This document shows positions 1 to 6,082 of a stretch of 6,254 bases of DNA, piece after piece. Position numbers and translations under genes: made by a program. The DNA is from DASUSF01 sp036375275 (GTDB lineage Bacteria; Pseudomonadota; Alphaproteobacteria; Geminicoccales; Geminicoccaceae). The stretch covers positions 1 through 6,254 of the forward strand of contig DASUSF010000457.1 of the NCBI GenBank assembly GCA_036375275.1, given 5' to 3'. The notes below the pieces were generated by a model. That model saw only the letters and a list, made by a program, of their open reading frames with translations, ran no database searches and was not told where the DNA came from. Numbering within the stretch: position 1 is the first letter of the stretch; every line of letters starts with the position of its first letter.

Positions 1-1
1 G

Positions 2-61
2 GAGCAGCATCCGGTCAGACGCGATCGCCTCACGGCGATCGTCGTCCGGCTGAAGCTGCTC
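2..61. repeat. Large interrupted inverted repeat (stem-loop) at left edge
   Basis: The outer arms GAGCAGC (2-8) and GCTGCTC (55-61), followed inward by CCGG (11-14) and CCGG (46-49), enclose a perfect 8-base stem, CGATCGCC (22-29) and GGCGATCG (34-41), with a TCAC loop. GACG (18-21) can also pair with CGTC (43-46). The whole 60-base stretch can fold into one long hairpin with small bulges. No T-tract follows, so it is not a classical intrinsic terminator of an upstream plus-strand gene. It could be an extragenic palindromic repeat, an RNA structure, or part of a degraded mobile element. The window edge hides what lies to the left. Confidence 0.5.
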
Positions 62-77
62 TATCCCATTGAATGGA

Positions 78-143
78 GCCGTTCGCTTTCGATGAGCGCG
101 TTGGAAAGGCGGTCCGAGGTGGTTCCACCTCATCGAGAACGGC
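78..143. repeat. Second inverted repeat in the purB leader
   Basis: The left arm (78-96) reads GCCGTTC, a GCTT insertion, then TCGATGAG. The right arm (129-143) is CTCATCGAGAACGGC. Apart from the four inserted bases the arms pair perfectly over 15 positions. The 32-base spacer ends in a competing nested palindrome, GAGGTGGTTCCACCTC (116-131), which shares CTC with the right arm, so two alternative folds are possible. A smaller dyad, CCATT-G-AATGG (66-76), sits just upstream. With the hairpin at 2-61 this makes a strongly palindromic leader ending about 37 bases before the purB start. It resembles an extragenic palindromic element or a regulatory leader, and I cannot decide which. Confidence 0.5.
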
Positions 144-169
144 TCTAGAAGCGGCGGCGGGACCGCAGC

Positions 170-174
170 AGGAG
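170..174 (+). promoter_or_regulatory. Ribosome binding site of purB
   Basis: AGGAG lies six bases before the ATG at 181. It supports that start over the in-frame ATG at 73, which has no Shine-Dalgarno sequence and would add 36 residues that look nothing like PurB. Confidence 0.75.
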
Positions 175-180
175 ACGGCG

Positions 181-1500
181 ATGATCCCCCGCTACACCCG
201 GCCCGAGATGGCGGCGATCTGGGCCGAGGACAACAAGCTCCGGATCTGGCTCGCGGTCGAGGTCGCGGCGCTCGAGGCGATGGCCGGGATCGGCGCCGTC
301 CCGGGCGACGTCGCGCGCCGGGTCGCCGAGGCGGCCGCGGCCTCCGCCGAACGGATCACCGACCCGCTCCGGATCGCCGACATCGAGGCGGAGACCCGCC
401 ACGACGTGATCGCGTTCCTCACCCACGTCGAGCGGACGATCGGGCCGGACGCCCGCTACCTGCACCAGGGCATGACCTCGTCGGACCTGCTCGACACGAC
501 CCTCGCGCTCCAGCTGAGCGCGGCCGCCGACCTGCTCGGCGAGGGCCTCGAGCGTCTGCTCGCCGCCCTCGAGCGGCGCGCGTTCGAGCACAAGGACACG
601 CCGACCATCGGCCGCTCGCACGGGATCCACGCCGAGCCGACCACCTTCGGCCTCAAGCTCGCCTCGCACCACGCCGAGTTCCAGCGCCACCGGGAGCGGC
701 TGCGCCACGCCCGGGACGAGATCGCGACCTGCGCGATCTCCGGCGCGGTCGGCACCTTCGCCAACATCGATCCCCGGGTCGAGGAGCAGGTCGCGGAGAA
801 GCTGGGGCTGCGCCCCGAGCCGGTCTCCACCCAGGTCATCCCGCGCGACCGCCACGCCATGTTCTTCGCGACCCTCGGCGTGATCGCGAGCGGCATCGAG
901 CGCCTCGCGACCGAGATCCGGCACCTGCAGCGGACCGAGGTGGGGGAGGCTTGGGAGCGCTTCGCGGCGGGTCAGAAGGGTTCGTCCGCCATGCCGCACA
1001 AGCAGAACCCGATCCTGACCGAGAACTGCACCGGGCTCGCCCGGCTGGTCCGGGCGGACGTGATCCCGGCGCTCGAGAACGTGGCGCTCTGGCACGAGCG
1101 GGACATCTCGCACAGCTCGGTCGAGCGGGTGATCGGCCCGGATGCGACCATCGCCCTCGACTTCGCGCTGCAGCGCATGGCCGGCGTCGTCGAGGCCCTG
1201 GTGGTGGACGAGGCGCGCATGCGCGAGAACCTCGAGCGGACGCAGGGGCTGATCTTTTCGCAGCGGGTCCTCCTCGCGCTGACCGCGGTCGGCCTCAGCC
1301 GCGAGGACGCCTACCGCATCGTGCAGCGCCACGCCCTCCGCGCCTGGCAGGAGCGCCTCCCGCTGCTCGACCTGCTCGGGGCGGACGACGTGGTGCGGGC
1401 GCACCTCGACCCGGACGCGCTGGCCTCGCTGTTCGACCTCGGGTATCACACGCGGCATGTCGACCTGATCTTCGAGCGGGTGTTCGGCCGCTCCCGATGA
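181..1500 (+). CDS. purB: Adenylosuccinate lyase
   Basis: This cytosolic enzyme of purine synthesis releases fumarate in two steps: SAICAR to AICAR, and adenylosuccinate to AMP. The 439-residue protein begins MIPRYTRPEM, the typical PurB start, and has the usual length of the short (Bacillus/alphaproteobacterial) form. It is a member of the fumarase/aspartase superfamily and works as a homotetramer whose active sites combine three subunits. Visible motifs in order: ETRHDVIAF with H74; TSSDLLDTT from T99; GRSHGIHAEPTTFG with the probable catalytic base/acid H147 and H150; the superfamily signature GSSAMPHKQNP (267-277), whose flexible loop carries the catalytic serine; and WHERDISHSSVER (304-316). 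All are intact, so it should be active. The start at 181 is chosen for its ribosome binding site. It is the first gene of a plus-strand group with the exported protein and the flavin reductase. The only regulatory hint is the palindromic leader upstream. Confidence 0.97.
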   Translation: MIPRYTRPEMAAIWAEDNKLRIWLAVEVAALEAMAGIGAVPGDVARRVAEAAAASAERITDPLRIADIEAETRHDVIAFLTHVERTIGPDARYLHQGMTSSDLLDTTLALQLSAAADLLGEGLERLLAALERRAFEHKDTPTIGRSHGIHAEPTTFGLKLASHHAEFQRHRERLRHARDEIATCAISGAVGTFANIDPRVEEQVAEKLGLRPEPVSTQVIPRDRHAMFFATLGVIASGIERLATEIRHLQRTEVGEAWERFAAGQKGSSAMPHKQNPILTENCTGLARLVRADVIPALENVALWHERDISHSSVERVIGPDATIALDFALQRMAGVVEALVVDEARMRENLERTQGLIFSQRVLLALTAVGLSREDAYRIVQRHALRAWQERLPLLDLLGADDVVRAHLDPDALASLFDLGYHTRHVDLIFERVFGRSR

Positions 1501-1514
1501 GGCCTCTGCACCCG

Positions 1515-1519
1515 AGGAG
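1515..1519 (+). promoter_or_regulatory. Ribosome binding site deciding the start of the exported protein
   Basis: AGGAG (within GAGGAG, 1514-1519) is four bases before ATG 1524. It lies downstream of the other in-frame ATG at 1497, which overlaps the purB stop as ATGA, so 1524 is the better start. Confidence 0.6.
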
Positions 1520-1523
1520 CCCG

Positions 1524-2144
1524 ATGCCGGTTCGCGCGCTGATCGCCCTGCTCCTGGTCCTCGTCGCCGGCGCCGCCGACGCCGCGGTGCTGATCGAGGC
1601 CCGGAGCCGGGGCGAGCCGCTTCGCCTGGTGGTCGACTGGCAGGGGGGCCGGGTCCGGGTCGAGCGGCCGGGTGAGGCCCATCTGGTCGATCTGGCGGCG
1701 GGCTTCGTGTACGAGCTCGGCGCCACGCCGACCCGCACCTCCGCCTTCCTCCGGCCCGGCTACCAGGAGCCGCCGCCCTGGCGGCTCGAGACCTTCGGCC
1801 CCGGCCCGATCCGCGCCGGCCACGCCAGCATCTACCACGTGCTGTTCCTGGGCGAGCAGGTCTGCGCCGAGATCCTGGCCAACCCCTGGATGATCCCGTT
1901 CACCGATCCGGGCGTCCAGGCGCTGGCCCTGCTCGAGCGGCTCAAGGGCGAGGCGCCCGAGGCGGCGGACTGCGGCGAGGCGCCGCTCACCACCCTCGGC
2001 GCCGCCGGCTGGCCGCTGCTGGTCGGCAAGATCGACCGGCCGACGCTCGAGACCCGCTCGATCCGCTTCGACTACCGCCCCCCCGCGGGCGAGCTCGCCG
2101 TGCCCGCCCCCTTCGCCGAGCCGATCCAGGGCGGGCAGCCCTGA
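1524..2144 (+). CDS. Small exported (periplasmic) protein of unknown function
   Basis: This 206-residue protein is not one I recognise confidently. Residues 1-20 form a clear Sec signal peptide: a short basic start (MPVR), a hydrophobic core ALIALLLVLVAG, and an Ala-Asp-Ala site, probably cut after A20. There is no lipobox cysteine and no other membrane segment, so the mature protein is probably soluble and periplasmic. The start of the mature part (VLIEARSRGEPLRLVVDWQ, then GRVRVERPG and a YELG strand) looks like short beta strands, loosely reminiscent of DUF4412-type outer-envelope proteins, but this is a guess. Only two cysteines are present in the mature chain (C114, C150), which could form a disulfide. 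The start is set by AGGAG at 1515-1519. An alternative ATG at 1497 overlapping the purB stop would only lengthen the signal-peptide N-region. It lies 23 bases after purB and is probably co-transcribed; nothing links it to purine synthesis. Confidence 0.82.
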   Translation: MPVRALIALLLVLVAGAADAAVLIEARSRGEPLRLVVDWQGGRVRVERPGEAHLVDLAAGFVYELGATPTRTSAFLRPGYQEPPPWRLETFGPGPIRAGHASIYHVLFLGEQVCAEILANPWMIPFTDPGVQALALLERLKGEAPEAADCGEAPLTTLGAAGWPLLVGKIDRPTLETRSIRFDYRPPAGELAVPAPFAEPIQGGQP

Positions 2145-2172
2145 GCCTGCCGCCAACCAGGAGACCACCGCC

Positions 2173-2748
2173 TTGAACGACCCGATCCGCGTGCTCGGCA
2201 TCGCCGGCAGCCTGCGTCAGAAGTCCTTCAACCGTGCCGCGCTCCGGGCCGCGGTCGAGCTCGCGCCCGAGGGCATGACGATCGAGACCTTCGATCTCGC
2301 GCCGATCCCGCTCTACGACGAGGACGTCCGCAGCCGCGGCCTGCCCGACGCGGTCGAGGCCTTCCGCCAGAAGATCAGGGACGCGGACGCGATGCTGATC
2401 GTGACGCCGGAGTACAACTACTCGATCCCGGGCGTGCTCAAGAACGCGATCGACTGGGCGTCCCGGCCGCCCGAGCAGCCGTTCGAGGGCCTGCCGATCG
2501 CGATCATGGGGGCGAGCCCCGGACGGCTCGGCAGCGCCCGCGCGCAGTACCATCTCCGCCAGTGCTTCGTGTTCCTGAACGCGCTGATCCTGAACAAGCC
2601 CGAGGTCATGATCGGTGGCGCCGGCCAGGTGTTCGACGACCAGCTCCGCCTCACCGACGACAAGACCCGGGAGATGATCCAGAGGCTGCTCGCCTCCCTC
2701 GCCGACTGGACCCGCCGGCACGGCCGCGGCCGTACTCGAGAGACGTGA
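2173..2748 (+). CDS. NAD(P)H-dependent FMN reductase / chromate-quinone reductase family
   Basis: This is a 191-residue flavodoxin-fold protein, close to the length of ChrR/YieF enzymes. Such enzymes bind FMN and use NAD(P)H to reduce quinones, chromate, azo compounds or free flavin; they are usually cytosolic and oligomeric. Key motifs: GIAGSLRQKSFNR (9-21), the FMN phosphate-binding loop; PEYNYSIPGVLKNAIDW (79-95), the family signature around the flavin ring; and GASPGRLGSARAQYHLRQ from G113, the third flavin-contacting loop. All look intact. The start is a TTG at 2173, supported by AGGAG at 2159-2163 nine bases upstream and by the immediate beginning of the first beta strand (IRVLGIAGS); no ATG is available in this position. 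The C-terminus ends in a basic tail (RRHGRGRTRET). It follows the exported protein by 28 bases and faces the flavin monooxygenase convergently. The substrate is not predictable; the family assignment is firm. Confidence 0.93.
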   Translation: MNDPIRVLGIAGSLRQKSFNRAALRAAVELAPEGMTIETFDLAPIPLYDEDVRSRGLPDAVEAFRQKIRDADAMLIVTPEYNYSIPGVLKNAIDWASRPPEQPFEGLPIAIMGASPGRLGSARAQYHLRQCFVFLNALILNKPEVMIGGAGQVFDDQLRLTDDKTREMIQRLLASLADWTRRHGRGRTRET

Positions 2749-2829
2749 GGCGGCAGGCCCGGGACTCCCGATCGGAGCGCGGGGGGGCGTCCGCCCAGGC
2801 TAGGCGAAGCCCGAGCGATCCCGAGGGGC

Positions 2830-4095
2830 TCACGCCGCCGGGCGGCGGTGCAGGAGCGCGCCCGAGCCCCTGAGGTGGGCGAGGAGGTGGTCGGCGAGGT
2901 CGCGGGCGTCGTCGCCGGCACCGTCGATCAGGGCGGACTTCCGGCGGCGGAGGAACGGCAGGCCCATGACGTACAGGCCGGGCGACGCGACCACCCCGCC
3001 GTCGTGACGGATCCGGCCTTTGCGATCGAGCACGGGCACCTCCAGCCACGAGTAGTCCGGGCGGAAGCCGGTGGCCCAGACGATGGTCCTGATCTCGCCG
3101 CGGCCGAGATCCAGGGTCAGGAGCGGCGGCCCGCCGGTCTCGGTCGGCGCGAAGCGGTGCGGGGGATCGACCTCGCCGTCCAGGCCGCTGTCGGTCGCCC
3201 AGCGGTCGATCGTGTCGAGCAGCCGGTTCATCTTGAGGTCGGACAGCGCGCACTGGTTGCGCAAGGATCCGGAGAACTGAAGCTTGCCGTCGCGGATGCC
3301 GGCGAGGCGGCCGACGAGCCTGACCCCTGCGGCGCGCAGCGCGTTCAGATCCAGCATGGCGCGCTCCTCCGAGCCGACGAGCTGGAAGGAGGGGACGCCC
3401 CGCGCCCTCTCGATGTCGTCAACCTCGTCGTAGCGCTGGTCGAGCACGCCGGCGGCATCCATCCACCACTGGATGTCCCTGCCCCGGTAGGTCCTCGGCG
3501 CCCGGATGTGCTCGCCGACCGCGAGCGTGACCGGGCGACCGGAGCGATGGATCTCGTCGGCGAGCTGGACGCCCGTCGCGGACGCGCCGACCACCAGCAC
3601 GCCACCCTGATCGAGCTGATCGGGGCCCCGGTAGCGCTCGGGCGTGAGCGTCCGGATCGCCGCTGGCAGGGCTCCGGCGATCCGCGGAATGCAGGGGAGG
3701 TTGCATGCGCCGGTCGCGAGCACCAGGGTCCTGCAGTGCCAGTCGCCGTGGGCCGTGCGCACCAGGTAGCCCATGTCGGTACGCCGGACCGACGTCACCC
3801 TGGTGCCGGTCCGCACCGGCGCCGCGACCAGCCGCGCATAGCGATCGAAGAACTGGACGACCTCGGGCATGGTGGCGAAGCCGTCCGGGTCATCGCCATC
3901 GTAGCCGAGCCCGGGCAGCCGGCGCTGCCAGTTGGGAGTGAGCAGTCGGAGCGAGTCCCAGCGCTCGGTCCGCCACGAATGGGCGACCTCGCCGCGCTCG
4001 AGCACGACGTGGTCGATCGACCGCTCGGTGAGGCAGCGGCTGATCGCCAGCCCGGCCTGCCCGGCGCCGATGACGACGGTGGTGATCGTGCGCAT
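2830..4095 (-). CDS. Flavin monooxygenase-like FAD/NAD(P)-dependent oxidoreductase
   Basis: This 421-residue protein has two dinucleotide-binding folds. The FAD loop is at the N-terminus, VVIGAGQAGLAISRCL (7-22), with E33 at the end of the second strand. A second nucleotide loop, VLVVGASATGVQLADEI (166-182), should bind NADPH. LVLATGACNLP (124-134) and VWATGFRPDYSWL (339-351) are the ATG motifs typical of class B monooxygenases (FMO, YUCCA, CzcO-like). Residues GLYVMGLPFLRRRKSALIDG (373-392) close the FAD fold. The fingerprint FxGxxxHxxx(W/F/Y) of Baeyer-Villiger and N-hydroxylating enzymes is not present: the segment before the second nucleotide loop reads TLTPERYRGP (149-158) without the usual histidine. 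The true activity could therefore be monooxygenase or simple oxidoreductase. The ATG at 4095 is chosen because the FAD motif starts seven residues later; only a weak purine-rich AGAGAG precedes it. It is the last gene of the four-gene operon, 38 bases after the second OsmC gene. Confidence 0.9.
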   Translation of the reverse strand: MRTITTVVIGAGQAGLAISRCLTERSIDHVVLERGEVAHSWRTERWDSLRLLTPNWQRRLPGLGYDGDDPDGFATMPEVVQFFDRYARLVAAPVRTGTRVTSVRRTDMGYLVRTAHGDWHCRTLVLATGACNLPCIPRIAGALPAAIRTLTPERYRGPDQLDQGGVLVVGASATGVQLADEIHRSGRPVTLAVGEHIRAPRTYRGRDIQWWMDAAGVLDQRYDEVDDIERARGVPSFQLVGSEERAMLDLNALRAAGVRLVGRLAGIRDGKLQFSGSLRNQCALSDLKMNRLLDTIDRWATDSGLDGEVDPPHRFAPTETGGPPLLTLDLGRGEIRTIVWATGFRPDYSWLEVPVLDRKGRIRHDGGVVASPGLYVMGLPFLRRRKSALIDGAGDDARDLADHLLAHLRGSGALLHRRPAA

Positions 4096-4133
4096 GGGAC
4101 CCGCTCTCTTCTGCTCGCCGTTCTTCCGATCGC

Positions 4134-4700
4134 TCAGTTGACCTCGACCATCACGTCCGTCGGGTTGGTGATGATGTCGAAGACCGCCGAGCGCTTCTGC
4201 GACTGCGCGACGAGCGCCCGGATCTCGTCCGGGGTCGCGTCGGCGTCGATGGTGTAGGTGACCTTGATGCCGTCGAAGCCGTTGCGGACGTCGCCGTCGA
4301 TGCCGAGGATGCCCTGGAGGTCCATGGTCCCTTCGATCGTCGCCGCGACCGAGCGGAGCTGGATCTTCCGGTGCTGGGCGACCGCCGCGATGCCGGCGGT
4401 GAGGCACGCGCCGAGGCCGACCAGCACGTACTCGACCGGCGTCGGACCGTTGTCCTCGGAGGCGAACAGCTCCGGGTGATCGGCGTCGAAGGCGAACTCG
4501 GTCTTGTGGCGGTGCTCCTCGCCGAGGCCGAAGAAGCCATCGACGGTCGAGCGGCTGTGCGTGCCGTTCATCCACGTGCAGGTCGTCCGCCAGCGAAACT
4601 GCGCCGCCTCGGGGGCTGCGGTCAGGGCCTCGCGTGCGCCGAGCAGCGCCTCGACGTTGACGCCGTTGTTGACCGTGGCTGCGGTAGGGGTCGCGAGCAT
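4134..4700 (-). CDS. OsmC-family protein (second copy, single reactive cysteine)
   Basis: This is a 188-residue OsmC/Ohr-like protein. The family is cytosolic and dimeric, and its classical members reduce organic hydroperoxides with two cysteines. The helix TPVEYVLVGLGACLTAG (87-103) carries the peroxidatic-type C99 with E90 nine residues before it, the spacing of the Ohr/OsmC active site. At the place of the resolving cysteine (normally near a CP motif before the last strand) the sequence is QKRSAVFDIITNPTDVMVEV, with S171, so no resolving cysteine is present. An extra cysteine, C41, lies in the N-terminal part (RTTCTWMNG) and could in theory substitute. The N-terminus has about 30 residues before the first beta strand. 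The start has an excellent ribosome binding site, AAGGAG seven bases upstream. It lies 19 bases after the methyltransferase and 38 bases before the flavoenzyme in the same operon. The family assignment is firm; peroxidase activity is doubtful. Confidence 0.9.
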   Translation of the reverse strand: MLATPTAATVNNGVNVEALLGAREALTAAPEAAQFRWRTTCTWMNGTHSRSTVDGFFGLGEEHRHKTEFAFDADHPELFASEDNGPTPVEYVLVGLGACLTAGIAAVAQHRKIQLRSVAATIEGTMDLQGILGIDGDVRNGFDGIKVTYTIDADATPDEIRALVAQSQKRSAVFDIITNPTDVMVEVN

Positions 4701-4707
4701 GGACGTT

Positions 4708-4713
4708 CTCCTT
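4708..4713 (-). promoter_or_regulatory. Strong ribosome binding site of the second OsmC gene
   Basis: On the minus strand this reads AAGGAG, seven bases before the ATG at 4700. It is the best Shine-Dalgarno match in the operon, suggesting this OsmC protein is made efficiently, and it fixes the start. Confidence 0.75.
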
Positions 4714-4719
4714 GTCCGG

Positions 4720-5547
4720 TCAGTGGCTGAGAGGAACCCGGGCAGCGGCAACGACGAACTCGCCCGGGATGCGGTAGCCATCGTCCGCCCGGTAGGCGGC
4801 GATGGAATCGAGGTACTCCGCGTGGACCGCCCGCCTGGTCGCCGCGTCGAAGCGGCTGTAGGCGAGGGCCACCGGCCCGCCCTGGAACACCGCATCCAGT
4901 GCGGCGGCGGTGGAGGAGTAGTGAAGCGTGGTCCGCAGACGCTCGAAGCGGACGTCGGTGAACCCGGCCTCGGCGAACGTCCGCGCGAGGACGTCCTGGG
5001 TGCCGAGGCGGAAGAACATCGGGCAGACCTCGGAGGACACCCGCGCCGCCGTGATCGGGAAGATCTCCGCCCAGCCGCAGCTGGCGCGCGCCCCCCAGAC
5101 GGCGGCGGCCGCCCGGCCGCCGGGCCGGAGCACGCGGCGCATCTCGAGGAGCGCCTTCGCCGGGTCCGGGACGTACATCAGGCCGAGCCCGCAGAGCGCG
5201 ACATCGAAGGCGGCGTCCGCGAGCGGCAGCGCCTCGGCGTCGCAGCGCTCGAAGGTGGCGTTGTCGATGCCGCGCTCGGCCGCGAGCCGGCGGGCCGTCT
5301 CGACCATCTCGCCGGAGATGTCGGTGCCCACCACCGCGCCCCGCTCGCCGACCGCCTCGGCCATGCGGAAGCTGACCAGGCCGGTGCCGCAGGCGACGTC
5401 GAGGCCGCGCTCGCCCGGCTGCGGATCCGCCATGTCGAGCATCAGGCGATGGGCCGGCTCGAGCTGCGCGCGCCACGCCTGCTCGTAGGTCGGGACGGCC
5501 TTGTCCCAGCCGTAGCGCTGCACGCGACGCTGAAAGCGAGGGTCCAT
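4720..5547 (-). CDS. Class I SAM-dependent methyltransferase
   Basis: This is a 275-residue UbiE/Methyltransf_11-type enzyme. Motif I, LDVACGTGLVSF (49-60), binds S-adenosylmethionine. D76 in VVGTDISGEMV caps the second strand and should hold the ribose. RCDAEALPLADAAFDVALC (101-119) contains the adenine-contacting D103 and the strand-4 acidic motif. MRRVLRPGGRAAAAVWG (136-152) is motif III. The C-terminal third (roughly 155-265, including CGWAEIFPI, SEVCPMFFRLGT and GGPVALAYSRFD) forms a family-specific cap that presumably binds the acceptor. It is rich in aromatic residues and holds C157 and C175, which might contact substrate. The acceptor is unknown; it is probably a small molecule because no RNA- or protein-targeting domain is present. 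The gene starts three bases after the stop of the first OsmC gene, with its ribosome binding site inside that gene, and is followed 19 bases later by the second OsmC gene. A role tied to the OsmC proteins and the flavoenzyme is inferred from this layout. Confidence 0.92.
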   Translation of the reverse strand: MDPRFQRRVQRYGWDKAVPTYEQAWRAQLEPAHRLMLDMADPQPGERGLDVACGTGLVSFRMAEAVGERGAVVGTDISGEMVETARRLAAERGIDNATFERCDAEALPLADAAFDVALCGLGLMYVPDPAKALLEMRRVLRPGGRAAAAVWGARASCGWAEIFPITAARVSSEVCPMFFRLGTQDVLARTFAEAGFTDVRFERLRTTLHYSSTAAALDAVFQGGPVALAYSRFDAATRRAVHAEYLDSIAAYRADDGYRIPGEFVVAAARVPLSH

Positions 5548-5550
5548 GGG

Positions 5551-6072
5551 TCAGGCCTCCCTGCCGTTCAGGCGCCGGACGCGCTTCAGCGCGACCGCCC
5601 TGCCGAAGACGTCGAGATACGGGCTGTGCCGCTCCGCGAGGTCGAGCAGCTGATCCACGGCGTCCGCCGGAGCCGGGCTCTGGATCGAGACCGCGTAGCG
5701 CACCTCCGTGTAGCCGGGCGGGATGCCGTCCCCGATGCCGAGCTCGCCCCTGGCGTTGAAGTCGGCCTGGACCTCGACCTCGAGGGCATCGACCGGCACC
5801 CCGAGGCGCGCGGCCCAGGCGGCGATGCCGATCGTGAGGCAGCTCGCGAGCGCGGCACGACCGAGCACGCCGGGGGTCGGCGCGGTCTCGTCGCCGCCGA
5901 CCTTCGCGGGCATGTCGGCGGCCAGCTTCCAGGACCCCTCCTCGATCTCGCAGCGGAGACCGTCGATCAGGCGCGCCCTGGTGGCGCAGGTGAGGTGCCC
6001 GCGGGACGGCTTCAGCGCGAGCAGTTGGATGTTGCGCTCGGCGATCGCCCGTATCGTCAGCTGATCCGCCAT
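5551..6072 (-). CDS. OsmC-family protein (first copy, atypical active site)
   Basis: This 173-residue OsmC-like protein is the first gene of the four-gene operon. The central helix TPGVLGRAALASCLTIGIAAWA (66-87) carries C78, the equivalent of the peroxidatic cysteine. Nine residues before it is V69, where Ohr/OsmC enzymes normally have the active-site glutamate. The C-terminal helix reads AERHSPYLDVFGRAVALKRV: S150-P151 replaces the usual resolving Cys-Pro. It therefore lacks two of the family's catalytic features. Two further cysteines (C29, C41) are in the N-terminal half. It is clearly different from the second OsmC protein of the operon, so the pair did not arise by a recent tandem copy. 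The start at ATG 6072 is chosen for GGAGGAG at 6076-6082. A GTG at 6144 would add 24 residues without a proper ribosome binding site. It may be a binding protein or a thiol-dependent enzyme rather than a peroxidase. Confidence 0.88.
   Translation of the reverse strand: MADQLTIRAIAERNIQLLALKPSRGHLTCATRARLIDGLRCEIEEGSWKLAADMPAKVGGDETAPTPGVLGRAALASCLTIGIAAWAARLGVPVDALEVEVQADFNARGELGIGDGIPPGYTEVRYAVSIQSPAPADAVDQLLDLAERHSPYLDVFGRAVALKRVRRLNGREA
5556..5562 (-). promoter_or_regulatory. Methyltransferase ribosome binding site inside the first OsmC gene
   Basis: Minus-strand AGGGAGG lies eight bases before the ATG at 5547 and within the last codons of the upstream gene, whose stop is at 5551-5553. 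Ribosomes finishing the first gene can restart here, pointing to coupled translation of the two proteins. Confidence 0.7.
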
Positions 6073-6075
6073 CGT

Positions 6076-6082
6076 CTCCTCC
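6076..6082 (-). promoter_or_regulatory. Ribosome binding site of the first OsmC gene
   Basis: Minus-strand GGAGGAG is followed by ACG and the ATG at 6072. Using the first GGAG the spacing is six bases. It favours 6072 over the GTG at 6144, which has only GAGG directly adjoining it. Confidence 0.65.

Noticed and set aside
69..97. Sigma-70 promoter upstream of purB (TTGAAT at 69)
   Set aside because: The hexamer 17 bases downstream does not resemble a -10 box, and the stretch is part of the palindromes.
2..148. Open plus-strand frame of 48 codons that could be the 3' end of an upstream gene
   Set aside because: The residues match no family I recognise, third-position bias is poor, and the stretch is dominated by inverted repeats; it cannot be excluded without sequence to the left.
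73..180. N-terminal extension of PurB from ATG 73
   Set aside because: There is no ribosome binding site, the 36 extra residues do not resemble PurB, and they overlap the palindromes; ATG 181 has AGGAG and the family's typical start.
145..1458. Long open frame antisense to purB
   Set aside because: It is a GC-rich shadow rich in Arg, Gly and Pro with no motif; the opposite strand encodes an intact PurB with all catalytic motifs.
951..1496. Extension of the exported-protein frame back into purB
   Set aside because: It is low-complexity Arg/Gly/Ala/Pro translation in the wrong frame over purB; the signal peptide and ribosome binding site place the start at 1524.
2749..2829. Bidirectional intrinsic terminator in the convergent gap
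   Set aside because: Only short stems (for example GGGC-GTCC-GCCC) are present and there is no T-run on either strand; termination here is probably factor-dependent or downstream.
2848..4257. Plus-strand 469-codon open frame across the flavoenzyme gene
   Set aside because: It is an antisense shadow; the minus strand has two Rossmann loops and both ATG motifs.
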